DNA of 64,000 nucleotides from Dryas octopetala (GCA_963921425.1 OY992838.1:9672001-9736000); one strand, 5' to 3'; counted from the stretch's first letter, positions 1 to 12,306 are shown. Made by a program: numbers and translations. Notes: generated by a model not told the origin, from the sequence alone.

Positions 1-218
1 CGGATGTGCTCCATTGATTTTTTCAGCTTATTGTTCTACATTTATCATTTAATCAGTTGGTCAGATGCCTTTGAATTTGTAGTAATAGATAAATCTCGTC
101 CATATTGATAAGAAATCGAAACCAAACACAAATAATTCGATGCAGATAGTGAGACAAATTCAAACACACACTTGCACAAACTAGCATGAACGAAGACACG
201 CTCAGACACATGCGCACC

Positions 219-267
<49 letters not shown>

Positions 268-568
268 CCGCCATTTCCAGATCCGTTTTCACAGAAGCTT
301 GCTCTTTCACTAATTTCTCTGTAAACGAACAAAACAACAACAACAACAAATCGTCACAAAAACACCAAAATTTCGAGAAAATCAACCAAACAACCAAATA
401 TTTCCGATCAAAACCTGCAGTGAGCTTCAAATTTGCGAAGCTTCCCGAAGAGGTCGAATCAGGAGGACGCGAAGAGTAGGAGAAGGTCTTCGAAGTTGCT
501 GAGGCCGGTCGCGAGAAGGACTTGAACTGATCCAAGCTCCTCATGCTCGATAAACCTAGCTTATGCAT
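1..568 (-). CDS. ZYP1: ZYP1, synaptonemal complex transverse filament protein (5' end only)
   Basis: ZYP1 forms the transverse filaments that join homologous chromosome axes in meiotic prophase I; the family is about 870 residues, mostly coiled coil. Three exons are visible. Exon 1 (568-415) starts [18 protein letters not shown] and ends in [11 protein letters not shown]. Exon 2 (318-269) reads [17 protein letters not shown]. Exon 3 (35-1, cut by the window edge) reads [12 protein letters not shown]. Both introns are GT-AG and the phases match. The joined start ([15 protein letters not shown]..., then [10 protein letters not shown]) matches Arabidopsis ZYP1 as I remember it. The start is the first ATG of exon 1, with a 5' leader rich in CTCGAG to its right. 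Intron 2 begins GTAT and runs at once into a long CT repeat. The coiled-coil body lies outside the window. Identification is by recall, not by search. Confidence 0.88.
223..265. repeat. (GA)n microsatellite in ZYP1 intron 2
   Basis: About 21 uninterrupted GA units on the plus strand (CT in the sense of ZYP1). The run starts only four bases into the intron, next to the 5' splice site. Confidence 0.97.
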
Positions 569-685
569 TTCTGAAACCTAAGATTGATCGCGCAGAGAAA
601 ACCCTAGAAATTTGTGTGAGAATCTTTCACTCGAGGACTCGAGCCTTGCCAGTTCTGGAGTTCAGAGTGAAAATGAAATGATCGT

Positions 686-714
686 GGCGCCAAATTGATG
701 TTGAGGTTTTTATA
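686..714 (-). promoter_or_regulatory. Candidate core promoter of ZYP1: TATA box and E2F-like site
   Basis: On the minus strand TATAAAAA (714-707) is followed 13 bases later by TTTGGCGCC (694-686), a match to the E2F consensus TTTSSCGC. The ZYP1 ATG is 118 bases further on. The spacing puts the E2F-like site at or near the expected transcription start. Function is inferred from motif and position only. Confidence 0.45.
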
Positions 715-719
715 GTCTT

Positions 720-2382
720 TTTCTTAAATAACCACGCTCTCGTATACGGTATACCGTATACCTTCTTTTTTTTAATAGTATTTATTTAAAATAAATTTTT
801 ATCAATTGACCGTTTTTAATACTTGCCTAAACTATTTTGATTCTGAATTTTCGACCGAAAAAAGAAAAACTATTTTAATTCAAAACATGATTATTATCTT
901 TGCACTTCATTTTACATGACCAAAATTACTATCCAATTATAATATTGACTTATTTGATTACAATCTCGATTTATTTGACTTCTTATATATTGTTTTGGTC
1001 ATTTTGTTTTTGTTATATTAAAAAGAATCGAATCTTAGACATATTCAAATATTAAGTTATTATTCTACACATCCTCACTACTTGAACTAATCCCAACATA
1101 TTTTCTGTAACTCCAAATTTCTAAAATAATGATGTCTTACAAAAAAATTTGTAATTTTTACAATAAAATATTGTTATTTTCTAAGTTAATATATATAAAT
1201 ATAAAATAATCCACATGTCCACATGTCCACTTTCAAGTTTTCATTGTTGCATTAACCCACCTAATATTCATTATGTGAAAAATTTTCATCACGAGCTTTG
1301 TTTATGATAAAAAAAAAAAAAAAAAAAGTTAATGTCATAGGCTTATAATGCCAAGTTTTTTAGGGATTAATATAATTTTATTCTTCAGACTATTATAATT
1401 GTATCAGTTTGCTTCCCAGATTTTTAATTTGAAAAATTAAATACTCTGACTTTTTCAATTTTGTCAATTAAGGTTCTTCCGTCAATTTACACATTTTCCA
1501 TTCAAATCTTTGAGGGCAAAATGGTCCCTTCTATTTAGATCTTACCATTTTTTCCTCATGCATCATTTTTCTCTCTTTCATTTTCTGCTAAATTTTGGTT
1601 GATCATCCCTCTATAAATGGAGTTTTGGATAAAAAATGTGTAGACGGAATAATCTCAATTGACAAAATTGTAAAAGTCATAGTCCTTAATTTTTCTAAAT
1701 TAAAAGTCTTGAGAGCAAATTGATACATATATAATAGTCTAGAGAACAAAATGACATTAATCTAAGTTTTCTATGAGAACGCTCCTTGTCTCGCCCGTTG
1801 GGCCGTTAGTGAGAACAATTTATGGTTGTTACTAAACAGTAACAATCCTATTTTGTATTTTCTAAGATTTTTTCTTTCCTAAACTTAAGTGTACTACTTC
1901 TTGTAGTTGTGTATTAGTATTTTACAAGCAAAATGTAAAAAATAATCATGTAAATGTGGATTGTCAGTGATGGACAATAACAATCAACAATCATAGGTTG
2001 TCACTAATGAATAACCGTTAAGTTTCGGTGTTGAACGTTAAAACCCTTGTAATCAAAACTTAAAAGTTAGCTGACTTACCAAGTTACCATTGATTCTCCC
2101 TGTGGGCTGATTTTTAAATCAGCTTATTCTTTGTTTTTGGCTTATTTATAAAACTCAAAACACATTTTGTTTTTTGTCATTTTTGGGCTGAAAACTCAAA
2201 GGCCTTTCTCACCTTTGAAAAAAGAAGACAAAATACAATAGAATTATAGACATAAGGCACAAGATTGAAAAGGTAAAGGAAATAGATAACGGAAAATAAA
2301 ATAAAACAGAGATAGGCAACCCAATTTGAGTGAGAAATAGTGTAGTGTAGACGTAGTAGGGGGGAGCTGAATTGTAATATGC
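720..2382. other. Intergenic, AT-rich, between ZYP1 and BTL3
   Basis: No coding signal. It holds the inverted-repeat element at 1362-1763, a short A run near 1310 and a twofold CACATGTC repeat near 1211. The last 150 bases before 2383 probably hold the BTL3 promoter and leader; I see no clear TATA box. Confidence 0.7.
1362..1763. mobile_element. Palindromic MITE with about 140-bp inverted arms
   Basis: The left arm, from AGGGATTAATATAATTTT, is mirrored imperfectly by the right arm ending in CATTAATCT. Landmarks such as AGACTATTATA, TGTATCARTTTGCT and CAATTTTGTCAATT occur in both arms. Flanking AAGTTTTTT and AAGTTTTCT could be a degraded 9-bp TSD, which would suggest a Mutator-like origin. 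No coding content. Confidence 0.75.
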
Positions 2383-5300
2383 ATGTTTGGCGATGGAAGC
2401 AAAGCTGCTGCTGCCGAATCCCCCACTTTCACCAACCACCCCTCTTCTCAATCCCAATCCCAATTCCATTCCATTCCCTCGTACTCTCCAACCCCACCGT
2501 CCCATTCCCAATATTCTCTGACAACAACCACAAACCCCAAACCCAGAAACCCACTAAATCCCATTTCCATTCCCGCGCCTAAAATGCAACACGACCCAGA
2601 ATCGACCTTATTCATCACCGGCGGATTGTTCCTGGAACACACTATTCCGAATTCCCTGCTCAATTCCGTGTCGTTTAAAAAGAACTCTTCTACTGTCGTT
2701 TCGGGGTCGGGTTCGTCGTACGGGTGTCGACTGCGAGTGGCGGCTGCGGCTGGGGGTGGTGGGTTGTTCTTGTCGGTGAGCTTGAGAAGCGATGGAGGAG
2801 TTGTTCGGGAGTCCAAAGGGTGCTTGGTGCAGAACGGAGATGAGGGTTCGGAGGAGGCGGTGGTTCAAGAAAGGAAGAGAGAGAAAGTTGTTGGTGGGGT
2901 AAGGAGAGGAAGGGCCATGAACACCACCAAGCATTTGTGGGCTGGTGCTATAGCCGCCATGGTTTCAAGGTCTGTTTTTGCTTTCATATCTTTCATATTT
3001 CTCACTCAACTTTGTTGGGTAATTATTTATTTTGTCAAATAGTTCAAAGAATCGCATTTTTTTTCTTCGAGGAATTGGTTTTATGTTTGATTTGGAATCT
3101 GCGTTTAGTGATTATAATGTTAGACTTAGGAATTGCTCTTTGGTTGCCACCATTTAGCATTTGAAATGTGGCTGATTGAATGTTGTTGCATCAGAACTTT
3201 TGTTGCGCCACTTGAGAGACTAAAGCTGGAATATATAGTTCGCGGTGAGCAGAAGAAGCTACCTGAGCTTGTTAAGACAATTGCGGCTTCCCAGGGCTTG
3301 AGGGGCTTTTGGAAGGGGAACCTAGTCAATATTCTTCGCACAGCTCCATTTAAAGCAATCAATTTCTATGCTTATGATACTTACAGAAAACAGTTGCTCA
3401 GTTTTTCCGGGAATAAGGAGACTACAAATTTTGAGAGGTTCGTTGCTGGCGCCGCAGCTGGAATCACTGCCACCATACTCTGCTTACCTCTTGATACGGT
3501 ACGTGACAATTTAGGATTTTTCCGTTTGATCAGTTACTGGCTGCACTTGGGTTTATTCTTCCAGGTAGAAATAGAAGTTCAAGCAACTGTTCAATAATCT
3601 GCACATTTGAAAAATGTGGTGACACAGCTAAATGATATTGTTTCCTTCTTTTCCCGTCCATATGCATGTAATGGGAGTGTTCGATGATGGTATGCCTTTT
3701 GGCAGAGATATAGATTATAAGGTCGTCTGAAATAACTTTTGAACTAGGAAAATGTTGGTCTTTTCCTCTTTTTGGATTTCTCAAAGCACGTGCTACATAC
3801 CTGCACGAATATGAGATGCATCTTTTCATTTTTTGAGAAGAAAAAGATACATTTTTGCATATGCAAACAATTCATGTTGTGTCCTACAAATTACATATAA
3901 CGTTGTATTATAGCAATATATTGAATATCACCAGACCTTGATAAATTCTTCTATATAGCGTATATTCAGGTTTGAGTATTAAATTGGACATAATGGAACT
4001 TGAAGAGTATTTGATATGTTAAAAAACCTTAAAAGAAAAAAACACGTCAAAAGTCCATGATTCAGATGCTCTGCTGACGGTTGTATTGTACACCCACTAT
4101 ACACAACTTATGCCACTGTGATTTTTTTGTGGTTATGTATTATTTGTTTGGAATTTTGGTTATGGTGTTGCATAGAAAGAGTGACTTGCATATTGAAAAC
4201 AGAGTCCTCCTTTTGTTGCTTATCAATACTAAATTAGGTGCTGTATGTTTCAGATTCGGACTAAGATGGTTGCTCCTGGTGGGGAAGCCTTGGGTGGCGT
4301 GATTGGTGCTTTTCGCCACATGATTCAAACTGAAGGGTTCTTTTCCCTTTATAAGGGCTTAGTACCCTCCATTGCAAGCATGGCACCCTCAGGTGCAGTT
4401 TTCTATGGTGTCTATGATATATTAAAATCAGCTTATCTGCGTTCACCGGATGGAAGGAAAAGAATTCAAAAGATGAACCAACAGGGGCAGGGCTTGAATG
4501 CGTTCGACCAACTGGAGTTGGGACCAGTTAGGACATTACTTTATGGAGCTATTTCTGGTGCTTGTGCAGAAGCTGCCACATATCCGTTTGAAGTTGTAAG
4601 GAGACAGCTTCAATTGCAAGTCCAGGCAACTAAAATGAGTGCCCTGGCGACTTGTATTAAAATAGTTGAACAAGGAGGTGTCCCAGCTCTCTATGCAGGA
4701 CTTATTCCCAGCTTATTACAGGCATGTTATTACAAGGATCTCAATTTACTTTAGCTACTTTTGTAATGTTTTATGGTAGTTAACACAGCCAATCACATGC
4801 TTTGGGAATCATAAACATGATCATAGGTTCTGCATATAAATGGGAGGAAGTCTGGTTGATTGGCTGTATTCTTTTTTGAAATTTCTTGGGTTGGCTTTGA
4901 AATTTTGCAAAGATATTTGGATTAGTAGGTTAGAAGTTTTGCATATACCTTTCCCTGGGTATAATTAGCATCGTCATATTGTCCTATACTCCTATGGAAC
5001 ATGTGAATGTTACTAGCTGCTTGAAAGTATGTACAACATGGCATTCTTTTAATTAAGGCAACTTGGAAATAGAAAAGTTGGGGCATATTGTAACTTCACT
5101 TCGCCCTTATAGTTGTTCTTTCTTCTCATGGAGCAAATGCTCCTACTAATTGGGAGTATCAACTCTACTCTTTTTCCTTCTATCATTTCTCTGCTGTTGC
5201 TATATTATATTATTACATTTGGTAGTTTGATTAGGATGGTATGTGGCCCTTAAACTGAGTTTTTCTTTTCCCAAGATTTCATGTGCTTCTATATGTTCTT

Positions 5301-5400
5301 TTTTCTTATTGTTGGTGTTTTGCATACTCAGGTACTTCCTTCAGCTGCAATAAGTTACTTTGTCTATGAGTTCATGAAGATTGTTCTCAAGGTAGAATGA
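2383..5400 (+). CDS. BTL3: Mitochondrial adenine nucleotide transporter BTL3-like (mitochondrial carrier family)
   Basis: Predicted carrier for adenine nucleotides in an organelle inner membrane. Exons: 2383-2969, 3195-3498, 4254-4721, 5332-5400, giving 475 aa. The three carrier repeats each keep the family signature: APLERLK (about residue 199), LPLDTIRTK across the exon 2/3 join (about 295) and YPFEVVRRQ (407). Segments such as GFWKGNLVNILRTAPFKAIN and LGPVRTLLYGAISGA point to the BTL3 branch (At5g64970 type). The N-terminal 185 residues are low complexity and Ser/Pro/Gly-rich, perhaps targeting. Translation could instead begin at Met68 (2584), just before the conserved ESTLFITGGLFLE. Introns 1 and 2 are GT-AG. 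Intron 3 (4722-5331) must start with GC (CAG|GCATGT) to keep the frame into VLPSAAISYFVYEFMK. Substrate is inferred from the family. Confidence 0.92.
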
Positions 5401-6853
5401 AGAAATATAATGGAACCTCTGGAGGAATATGATTGAAGGTTTTACAGTGACTCAGAGAGGAGTACCAGCTATAAATTCAGAATGGTAGGGTTACCGTGAC
5501 TTTAGCAGTCACCATCCAAAAATACTCTTGTATTGCGAAAGGAAGGATATATGCCATAACCTTCTATCAATTCATACTCTACACTCATTTGCAAAACTAA
5601 CCCATTGTTCACTGCCAAATTTTGACTTTCATTCTCGAGAAGCTTATTTTGGTCAGGAAATAGCAATACTTGGTCCTACTTTAAACATGTTTTCTATCAC
5701 ATTCTCACATTGGGAACCACGGTTGGGGTGAGCATGCTTTAATGAAGCAAATTCATACAGATCCCATCTGCTTTTGGCCTTGCAGTATGTGCCTACAGAA
5801 TTGAGGTGGTCTGCTGTTTGCTTTTGGCTTTGGATCAGCAATTAGGTTGTCATTCCTTTTCTTGTAGGGCTTTACTTTATGAAATCTTTTTTTTTTTTTT
5901 TTAAAGGTACTATGAAAACATCCTAGTGTACTGTAGTTGGCACTGAGGAATTGCAAAGGAAATAGTGGCTTCTGCTAGCACAGAGTTATTGGTGCATAAA
6001 AGTAGCTCTGAGCTATAGAAAGTTTATTGCTGGTGTAATTTGTTTATGGACCTGTGATTTTTTTATAACAGTTTACCAGAGATGTAAGATTCATTCACTC
6101 TTTTGTCATGGACACTAATTATATATATATATATATATATTTCACTGCCCCTTTCTCCATTTTAGGTCAATTGCCTCCCCTAAAAATAAGTAAATGAATG
6201 AATACGTCATTGGCCAAATGTTTGAGCAATGACCTGAATGCCTGGTTTATTTATTTATGTTTTGGCTTTTGGAAATTCATGGAGCTTGTTTCTTAAAATT
6301 CATTTGTTGCTTAATAGTATATACAATGAGTTTTTGTTTTATAGCTTCAAACAGTCTGTTGGAAGATATTAATGTAAAGCTACCAAACCTAACAGCCATT
6401 GAAAGACTTAAATATGATAAGATGGAGAAGGCACTATCAGCATTTAAAGTTAGCAAAACACGTTTTTGAGAAATTTTTATACAATGGTAACATTTGGTAA
6501 CATGACATGTTATATAATGTTACTGCCACACATAATGATTTTTTTAACTGGGGTGAAAGGGAAGAACAAACGGAGAATTTTTTCACTTCCAAATTTTTGT
6601 GTCTAAATTTGTTCGAAGGTAAATCTTATTTTTGGTATAAGAAAGGTAAAATGAAAATTAAAAACAAAAGAAAATAGAACTTAGAGGCATTTATGAATAC
6701 TGACTGTCTCTGACTGATTTTATCTGATACATATTATGGGACGACTTAAAATGACCAAGAATGGGGTACACAAAATTAATTCTGGATCTCCCAACAAGAA
6801 AAGAAACGCATCCCAAATCCACGTCATCATTTCAACTAACCCAAAAACTGTCG

Positions 6854-6863
6854 CACACGTGTG
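6854..6863. promoter_or_regulatory. Palindromic G-box upstream of the TMEM135-like gene
   Basis: CACACGTGTG, a 10-bp palindrome around CACGTG, 211 bases before the predicted ATG. G-boxes bind plant bZIP and bHLH factors. A role here is inferred. Confidence 0.4.
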
Positions 6864-6940
6864 AGTCCCTCTCTCGCCCTTTCGATTATCGCAAAGCTTG
6901 AGCTTGAGCTTCCCCCAACCCAAAAGAAGTTTTAAGCAAA

Positions 6941-6973
6941 ATGGAAACAATGGCGTGCACTCACACCTCCTGA
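6941..6973 (+). other. Upstream ORF of 10 codons in the TMEM135-like leader
   Basis: ATG to TGA encodes METMACTHTS, 100 bases before the main ATG. It lies in the probable 5' leader and contains a second in-frame ATG. Whether it is transcribed depends on the start site, which I cannot see. Confidence 0.4.
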
Positions 6974-7073
6974 GCTGCAATTGCTCTCTAAAAGATTCAA
7001 AACCCCTCTTTAAATCTTCGTCTTCACACTCAAAACTTCCCATTCCAGCGAAATCCTTATCCAATTCGCCGCC

Positions 7074-10000
7074 ATGCCACCGGACGGCGACCTCTGCACG
7101 TGCTTCGCCACCGAGAATGGCGGCGGCGACGGCGATCACGACGAATTCAACGATCTGAATTGTAAGCATTGTAGGCAATCCGATCCTTCTTCGCGCGAGT
7201 ACGACTCGGTGCCGTTGAAGGACTTAGAGAAGCTACGGAGGGTTGTCATTGCTTCGATTAAGGGCTTCGCAATCGGAGCCGGTCTCAAAGGCGGTCTCGC
7301 AGTTTTCTCTATCCTTGCTAGATTGAGACGAAGAAAGCTCTTGGCCTCTCTCAGGTGAAAAGCTCACTCTGTTTGAATTTTCGATAATTCAAATTCATTA
7401 ATGTATTTATTTATGGTAATTTAAGTAATTATTATTATTTATTATTATTCAGGTCGGAGGGTGTGATTACAAATAGTGAAGCCATTGTTACGGCTTTGAA
7501 GGAGACCTTGAGATACGGTCTATTTCTTGGAACTTTTGCTGGCACATTTGTTTCAGTGGATGAGATTATAGGGTCTTTGGCAGGTCACCGTAGGCATGTT
7601 CCTTGTTCTTCCATGGTTCAATTTCTCATTGTCTGTTTGGATTGAATTGCTGTTTGCTCTGATAATCTGATTTTATTGATGTGCTTGGTTTCGTTGTTAC
7701 TCTAGTTCAGGACAGCCAAGTGGAGGGCTTTGTTGGCAGGGGCTATAGCAGGGCCGTCTATGCTTCTTACGGGGCTGAACACGCAGCATACGAGCTTGGC
7801 CATATACATTCTTATGCGTGCAGCCGTGTTAGCTTCCCGGTGTGGGATTAAAAGCAAACGGTTTGGTCGAATCTGTAAACCTCTCACTTGGAAGCATGGT
7901 GACATTCTCCTTATGTGTCTTTCCTCTTCGCAAATTCTGTACGTACCCTTTATTGTGAAATGCTCTTTTTTAGTACAAAATGTTGGTAACCATGGCCTTC
8001 AATATTTTGATGTGTGTATGTGTGTTCATTTTTCTGACTTTAAATTTCATGTTTTAAGTTAGTCTTATGTGCCTGACCAAAAAAAAATAAGTCAGTCTTA
8101 TGTGCAATAAGGGAGATGCACTGCCAAGTATAGTTGTATCCGGAAGTAATGAAATTTTTGTGAACTTTTGATCTGTTTAAGAGTTCATCTTTGATAGTCA
8201 AAACAGATTTCACTACTAAGTCACAATATTTGATGTAAACACTAAAAAACTGTTTGTTTTCTTAGAAACATGAAGTTACAACTTTTACAACCATAGTTAT
8301 GATCCTCAGGTGACTCCTAACCAAATCTACCTAAAAGTTGATGGATGGATGTTGTAGCTGAACCAATGATATTTTGTCAACATCTTTTCAGAGTTTTATA
8401 GATTATCAAATTTGTTGTCATTACCATAAATTGTTTAAGGGCTTTTGATATCCTTTTCTTTTCCTAGACTATACTTTGACTAAATAGGAGGAAAAACTTC
8501 ATTTTTCAGGTCTGCTTACATATTAAAGCAGGAGAGTTTACCTCCATCATATAAATCCTTTCTCAAAAAACATGGTGGAAAGGATATGGTAATCTTGCAA
8601 GGCATAAAAGAGATTGCAAGTGGCATGCCTTTTACTGATTTGGGAGCAATAGAAAAATATTACAAATCCATTGGAACAAATATTAAACTAGATCCAGCCA
8701 TGAAAGTTCCCTGCTCGGTATGCATTCTTTAATTATCATACTACTTTTTCCTACCATGTGATAACAATTTGCATTTGTTTGTACATAGAAATGCAATGTG
8801 TCTTCCCTTCCCTTTAAAGTTCCTTGAAGGACAGACAACATGAATTAGGCAATAAAGTGAAAAGCTTTGCTTTGCAATGCTAAAAAGTGACTAAATCATT
8901 TTTGAAATCTAATATTTTCTCTAATTCACTGTATGGGTACATAATTCCTACGTCCTTTGTTGTTCATGCTATTTTCTCAAATTTAGTACTGCATTTGAAG
9001 CTATTTGTGGGTTCACACAAAATAATTATAACATCACGATCAATAGTATTTCTTTATATCTGATCTATAAGTTGTTTGATTTAGAAATTTAAGTGTCCTC
9101 AGCCAAAATACAAAAAAAGAAACAAAGAAAAAGTATCAACTCCTCAAACAGGGTTGTCTCTGAGTTTGTAAATGTATTTCTTCTTGTTCATTATGTAAGA
9201 ATATAATGAACCATAAGTTTTCAGGTCATCTATCATAATTGCGACTGAAATATGCAGGATTTCTGCATTCCCCTTCATCTTGGTGTTTGAACATTGAAAA
9301 CTTACTTTTACCTAAAAAATTTACTGTTTGGTTTCTATTTTTAATACATTACATGAAACACGTTGTCATAAAAATTTTATGTAGAACCAAGGTTGTCAAT
9401 CTTGTGCACGACAGCATACTGGATTTGCCCCTTGGAATATGTACCACAGTACTGGTACTGGAGGTATGCCATCCCCGAAGTAAACCATTTTGGCATACAA
9501 TTTCAGTTTTGTTGGTGTAAATAATAAGTACTTTTCAAAAGTAATATAAATTGTAGAAACTAATTATACAAGATAAATTAAGTTGTTTCCAACTTCAGAT
9601 TAGAATATATTGAAATAACATTGTGATAAAAAAAAAAGTGGTATACCATAAAGATGTTAGCCATAAATTTTAAGAGCTCCACAGGAAAATTTACTGGAAT
9701 ATGAGAGAAGCTTTGGAAGACTAAAGTAAAAAAACTTGCTAATTTTCCTAAAGCGCCCTTCTTAATAAAGGAAAATTACAATATAATCCTTCTTATAAGG
9801 TAATGGATGAAATCATATGTTTTCCCCGGTACACTGGAACTTCATTAACCTTTGTTCTCAACAGAACAAAACAAACCCCATAAGGGCACCGGATTCCTCT
9901 GAAAACATTACATACCGGCCACTAGGCCCACTACCTGACAGTATGGTACAAAATTGACAACCTTACTTAGTACAATATATTGCTATAAAGTTCGTCATTC

Positions 10001-11798
10001 TTTTCAAAATTAATTAAACTTTGTTAATCTCAATGTTATTTTTGAAGTCTTAAGCTTTCAAAATTCATGCAGATAGTACATGGAGATCAGTCATGTAGTG
10101 GACACATTCTTTCATTCCTAATTCAAGCGTATAAGAGAGCATTACCGGTTTATCTTCCAGTATATCTGATTCCTGCTCTTATAGTCCATCGTCAAGGCCT
10201 CTTGAAAAGGTGAGTTTTATGGTTTCCTTTCTTGAACATATATTTTCCTGCATTGATGCATTATGAAGACTTGGTCAAGTGATATCATCTTCTAGTTGAA
10301 AATTAAGTTGAACTGAGGAGAGGTGTTGAGAGTTTTATACATGGTTTTAGGTGTCACCATAATTCATTTTGTCAGGTAATCTTAAATACCTTTAAGCTGA
10401 CCATACATTACTAATTTAGGAACATTCTTATTGTTAAATATCAATATATGTTACTGGATGGTCTCTTGTTTTAGCACATATTTTATGGGAATGAAGAACC
10501 CCCAACTTCTTGTTTCGTGTTTCTTCCCTGATATCTTGTTAGAGGCTGACTGCATATTAACTGAGTACAGGGAGTTGTATCACTGTCATCTACTCTTTTT
10601 TATCATATTAATTTGATGCATATCTATAGTCTTGTCATTTTGTGAGCTTCTATTGAAATATAAAAATGGGATATATGTGAATTACTATAATCTTGGTCTT
10701 TGCCTATGATTGCTGCTTAACATATTTTCATTTCACTGATTGTAGCCATCATACTATACTACTAAAGGGTCTTCTTGGTACAGCGAGATCAAGCTTGTTC
10801 CTATCCGTATATTGCACATCTGCCTGGTTAGCAGCTATTTTCTTTTATCTCGCATTCTGATAGTAACATTTGCCTGTACTTTGCTACTAGGAAAATAGTT
10901 CACTTTATCCCGTAACCTTGGATAAGAACATGGCAAGTGTCCAGATTAGATGATCAAAACTTAGCTCTTTAGGTATACCTTTTTGAAAACAGATAATATT
11001 TTATTCCATCCTCTTAGAAAATTTATTCTGAGGCACATTAAGAATTTTAAGGTATCAACTTCTGCTTATTAACAAATTTGCATCAAAAGGGAAAACAAAA
11101 AACAGACTTGTTCACAGAATCAGGCTCTACAGTTCCATTTGCTTTATGTCCAACATGTGGTTCATACTTCATACAAACAAAAAATACATTATTCACGTCT
11201 AATGCTTTACATTTGTATATTCAGAGCTGAATGAAACTGATGGGTTTAGGGTTTAGGGTTTTACCTTATAATTACTTCTTATCACTTGTAATTTTGCAGA
11301 GAAATGATCTCTTATGATTTATAAAGCCTTATCTTATTGTACTTCAGGACATGGACATGCTTGCTTTTTAGGATTTTCAAGAGATGCAATATTCCAATGG
11401 TGGCAATGGGAACGGTATGAACTTTCTTCAACTCTAATTTGGTAGCAAGATGTATTTTGTATCTTTGTTTAAGAAGTCTCAATTGTGTTGTTGGGCAGTT
11501 CCCGACTGGCGTGGCCTTGGCCATTGAGAAGAAAAGTAGGCGAACTGAGATATCACTCTACTGTTTTGCTCGGGCCATCGAGAGCTTTTTCACCTGCATG
11601 GCTGATACTGGATACTTGCCACAGTCAAAGAAATTGAAGAGAGCTGATGTGGTGATCTTCAGCTTATCAACGGCCATCATAATGCATTGCTATGCCGAGG
11701 AGAGAGAAGTCTTCAGATCCAAATACTTGAATGTTCTTGACTGGGTTTTTGGCATCCCACCTCCTCCCTGTGAAACCCCCCGCTGCAAAAATAGTTAG
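7074..11798 (+). CDS. TMEM135-like / Tim17-22 family multipass membrane protein
   Basis: Eight exons join in frame to 480 aa: 7074-7354, 7453-7593, 7711-7938, 8510-8717, 10073-10209, 10746-10826, 11348-11414, 11499-11798. The N-terminus has the Cys-rich TMEM135 signature (CTCFATE... and CKHC). Membrane stretches follow, including FAIGAGLKGGLAVFSILARL, and after exon 2 the segment GHRRTAKWRALLAGAIAGPSMLL. The C-terminal half carries FPTGVALAIEKKSRRTEISLY. Plant relatives are labelled Tim17/Tim22/Tim23-like or transmembrane protein 135 (At5g51150 type). Animal TMEM135 acts in peroxisomes and mitochondria; the plant role is not established. Intron 2 (7594-7710) must be GC-AG: only CGTAG|GCATGT joined to 7711 keeps GHRRTAKW in frame. 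Intron 4 (about 1.35 kb) holds a MITE. Confidence 0.88.
9389..9964. mobile_element. MITE-like element in intron 4 of the TMEM135-like gene
   Basis: The ends are a perfect 12-bp inverted pair, AAGGTTGTCAAT (9389-9400) and ATTGACAACCTT (9953-9964). The interior mirrors poorly and has no ORF. No clear TSD, so the class is unresolved. Confidence 0.5.
11242..11261 (+). repeat. Short telomere-like repeat in an intron
   Basis: GGGTTTAGGGTTTAGGGTTT, nearly three units of the plant telomere repeat, in intron 6 of the TMEM135-like gene, 86 bases before exon 7. It matches a telo-box motif, but an intronic site may be chance or a repair scar. Confidence 0.6.
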
Positions 11799-12306
11799 GA
11801 AGAAGTGTCTGGGGATTTTTGGTTAATAAGAGATTTTAGAAGTTTTCTCATGTGCTTCCTCTAAACTGAACGGATTTGTACCATATTTCTCACACCTTAC
11901 TAATGTCGAAAGGGTTAAATTTATACTCTGTGGATGAGGAATACTCATTCACACAAAATTGATATTAGAGCAATAGATTGGCCAATTTTGACATTCTTCC
12001 TCATAGTTTTTTCAGTCTGATAATCTGCTGTCTTAATGCTGCATGATTCTTCAATTACTATATTGAATAATCAACAAATGCTTCGAGTTCAAGATGAGGC
12101 CAACATTTATGAGATTGTTACAGCCCTGCTATCATCTTAGACTTTGACACACCATGGCAAAAGGGTCAACAAAAGAGTATATAGATGAAACTAACAAACC
12201 AAAACATTCCCAATTGAGAAATTGTAAGACTGCAGAGCAAAACCCTAATTTTCAGTTAAGTACATGATAAGCAGTGCCAGTCCAGTACTCCAGTCCATGA
12301 CTCGAT
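11799..12306. other. Convergent 3' intergenic region
   Basis: Between the stop of the TMEM135-like gene (plus) and the stop of TRM112 (minus). The two genes converge, so this 0.5 kb must hold both 3' UTRs. No other feature seen. Confidence 0.7.

Larger units (their letters stand above)
5401..7073. other. BTL3 3' region and TMEM135 promoter region
   Basis: No gene recognised. Contents: the BTL3 3' UTR region, a T run near 5888, a (TA) microsatellite at 6120-6140 and a short open frame at 6343-6469 that resembles no family I know. The last 220 bases hold a G-box palindrome and an upstream ORF, listed separately. Confidence 0.6.

Noticed and set aside
2448-2934. Minus-strand ORFs of 122 and 108 codons
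   Set aside because: They mirror exon 1 of BTL3, which has clear family matches on the plus strand.
6257-6469. 70-codon frame ending LEDINVKLPNLTAIERLKYD... after a splice-like CAG
   Set aside because: No family recognised and no partner exon found; it may be chance or a decayed gene fragment.
6720-7178. 152-codon minus-strand ORF
   Set aside because: It is antisense to the leader and first exon of the TMEM135-like gene and resembles no family.
11242-11261. Interstitial telomere or chromosome fusion scar
   Set aside because: Fewer than three units inside an intron is too short to support this.
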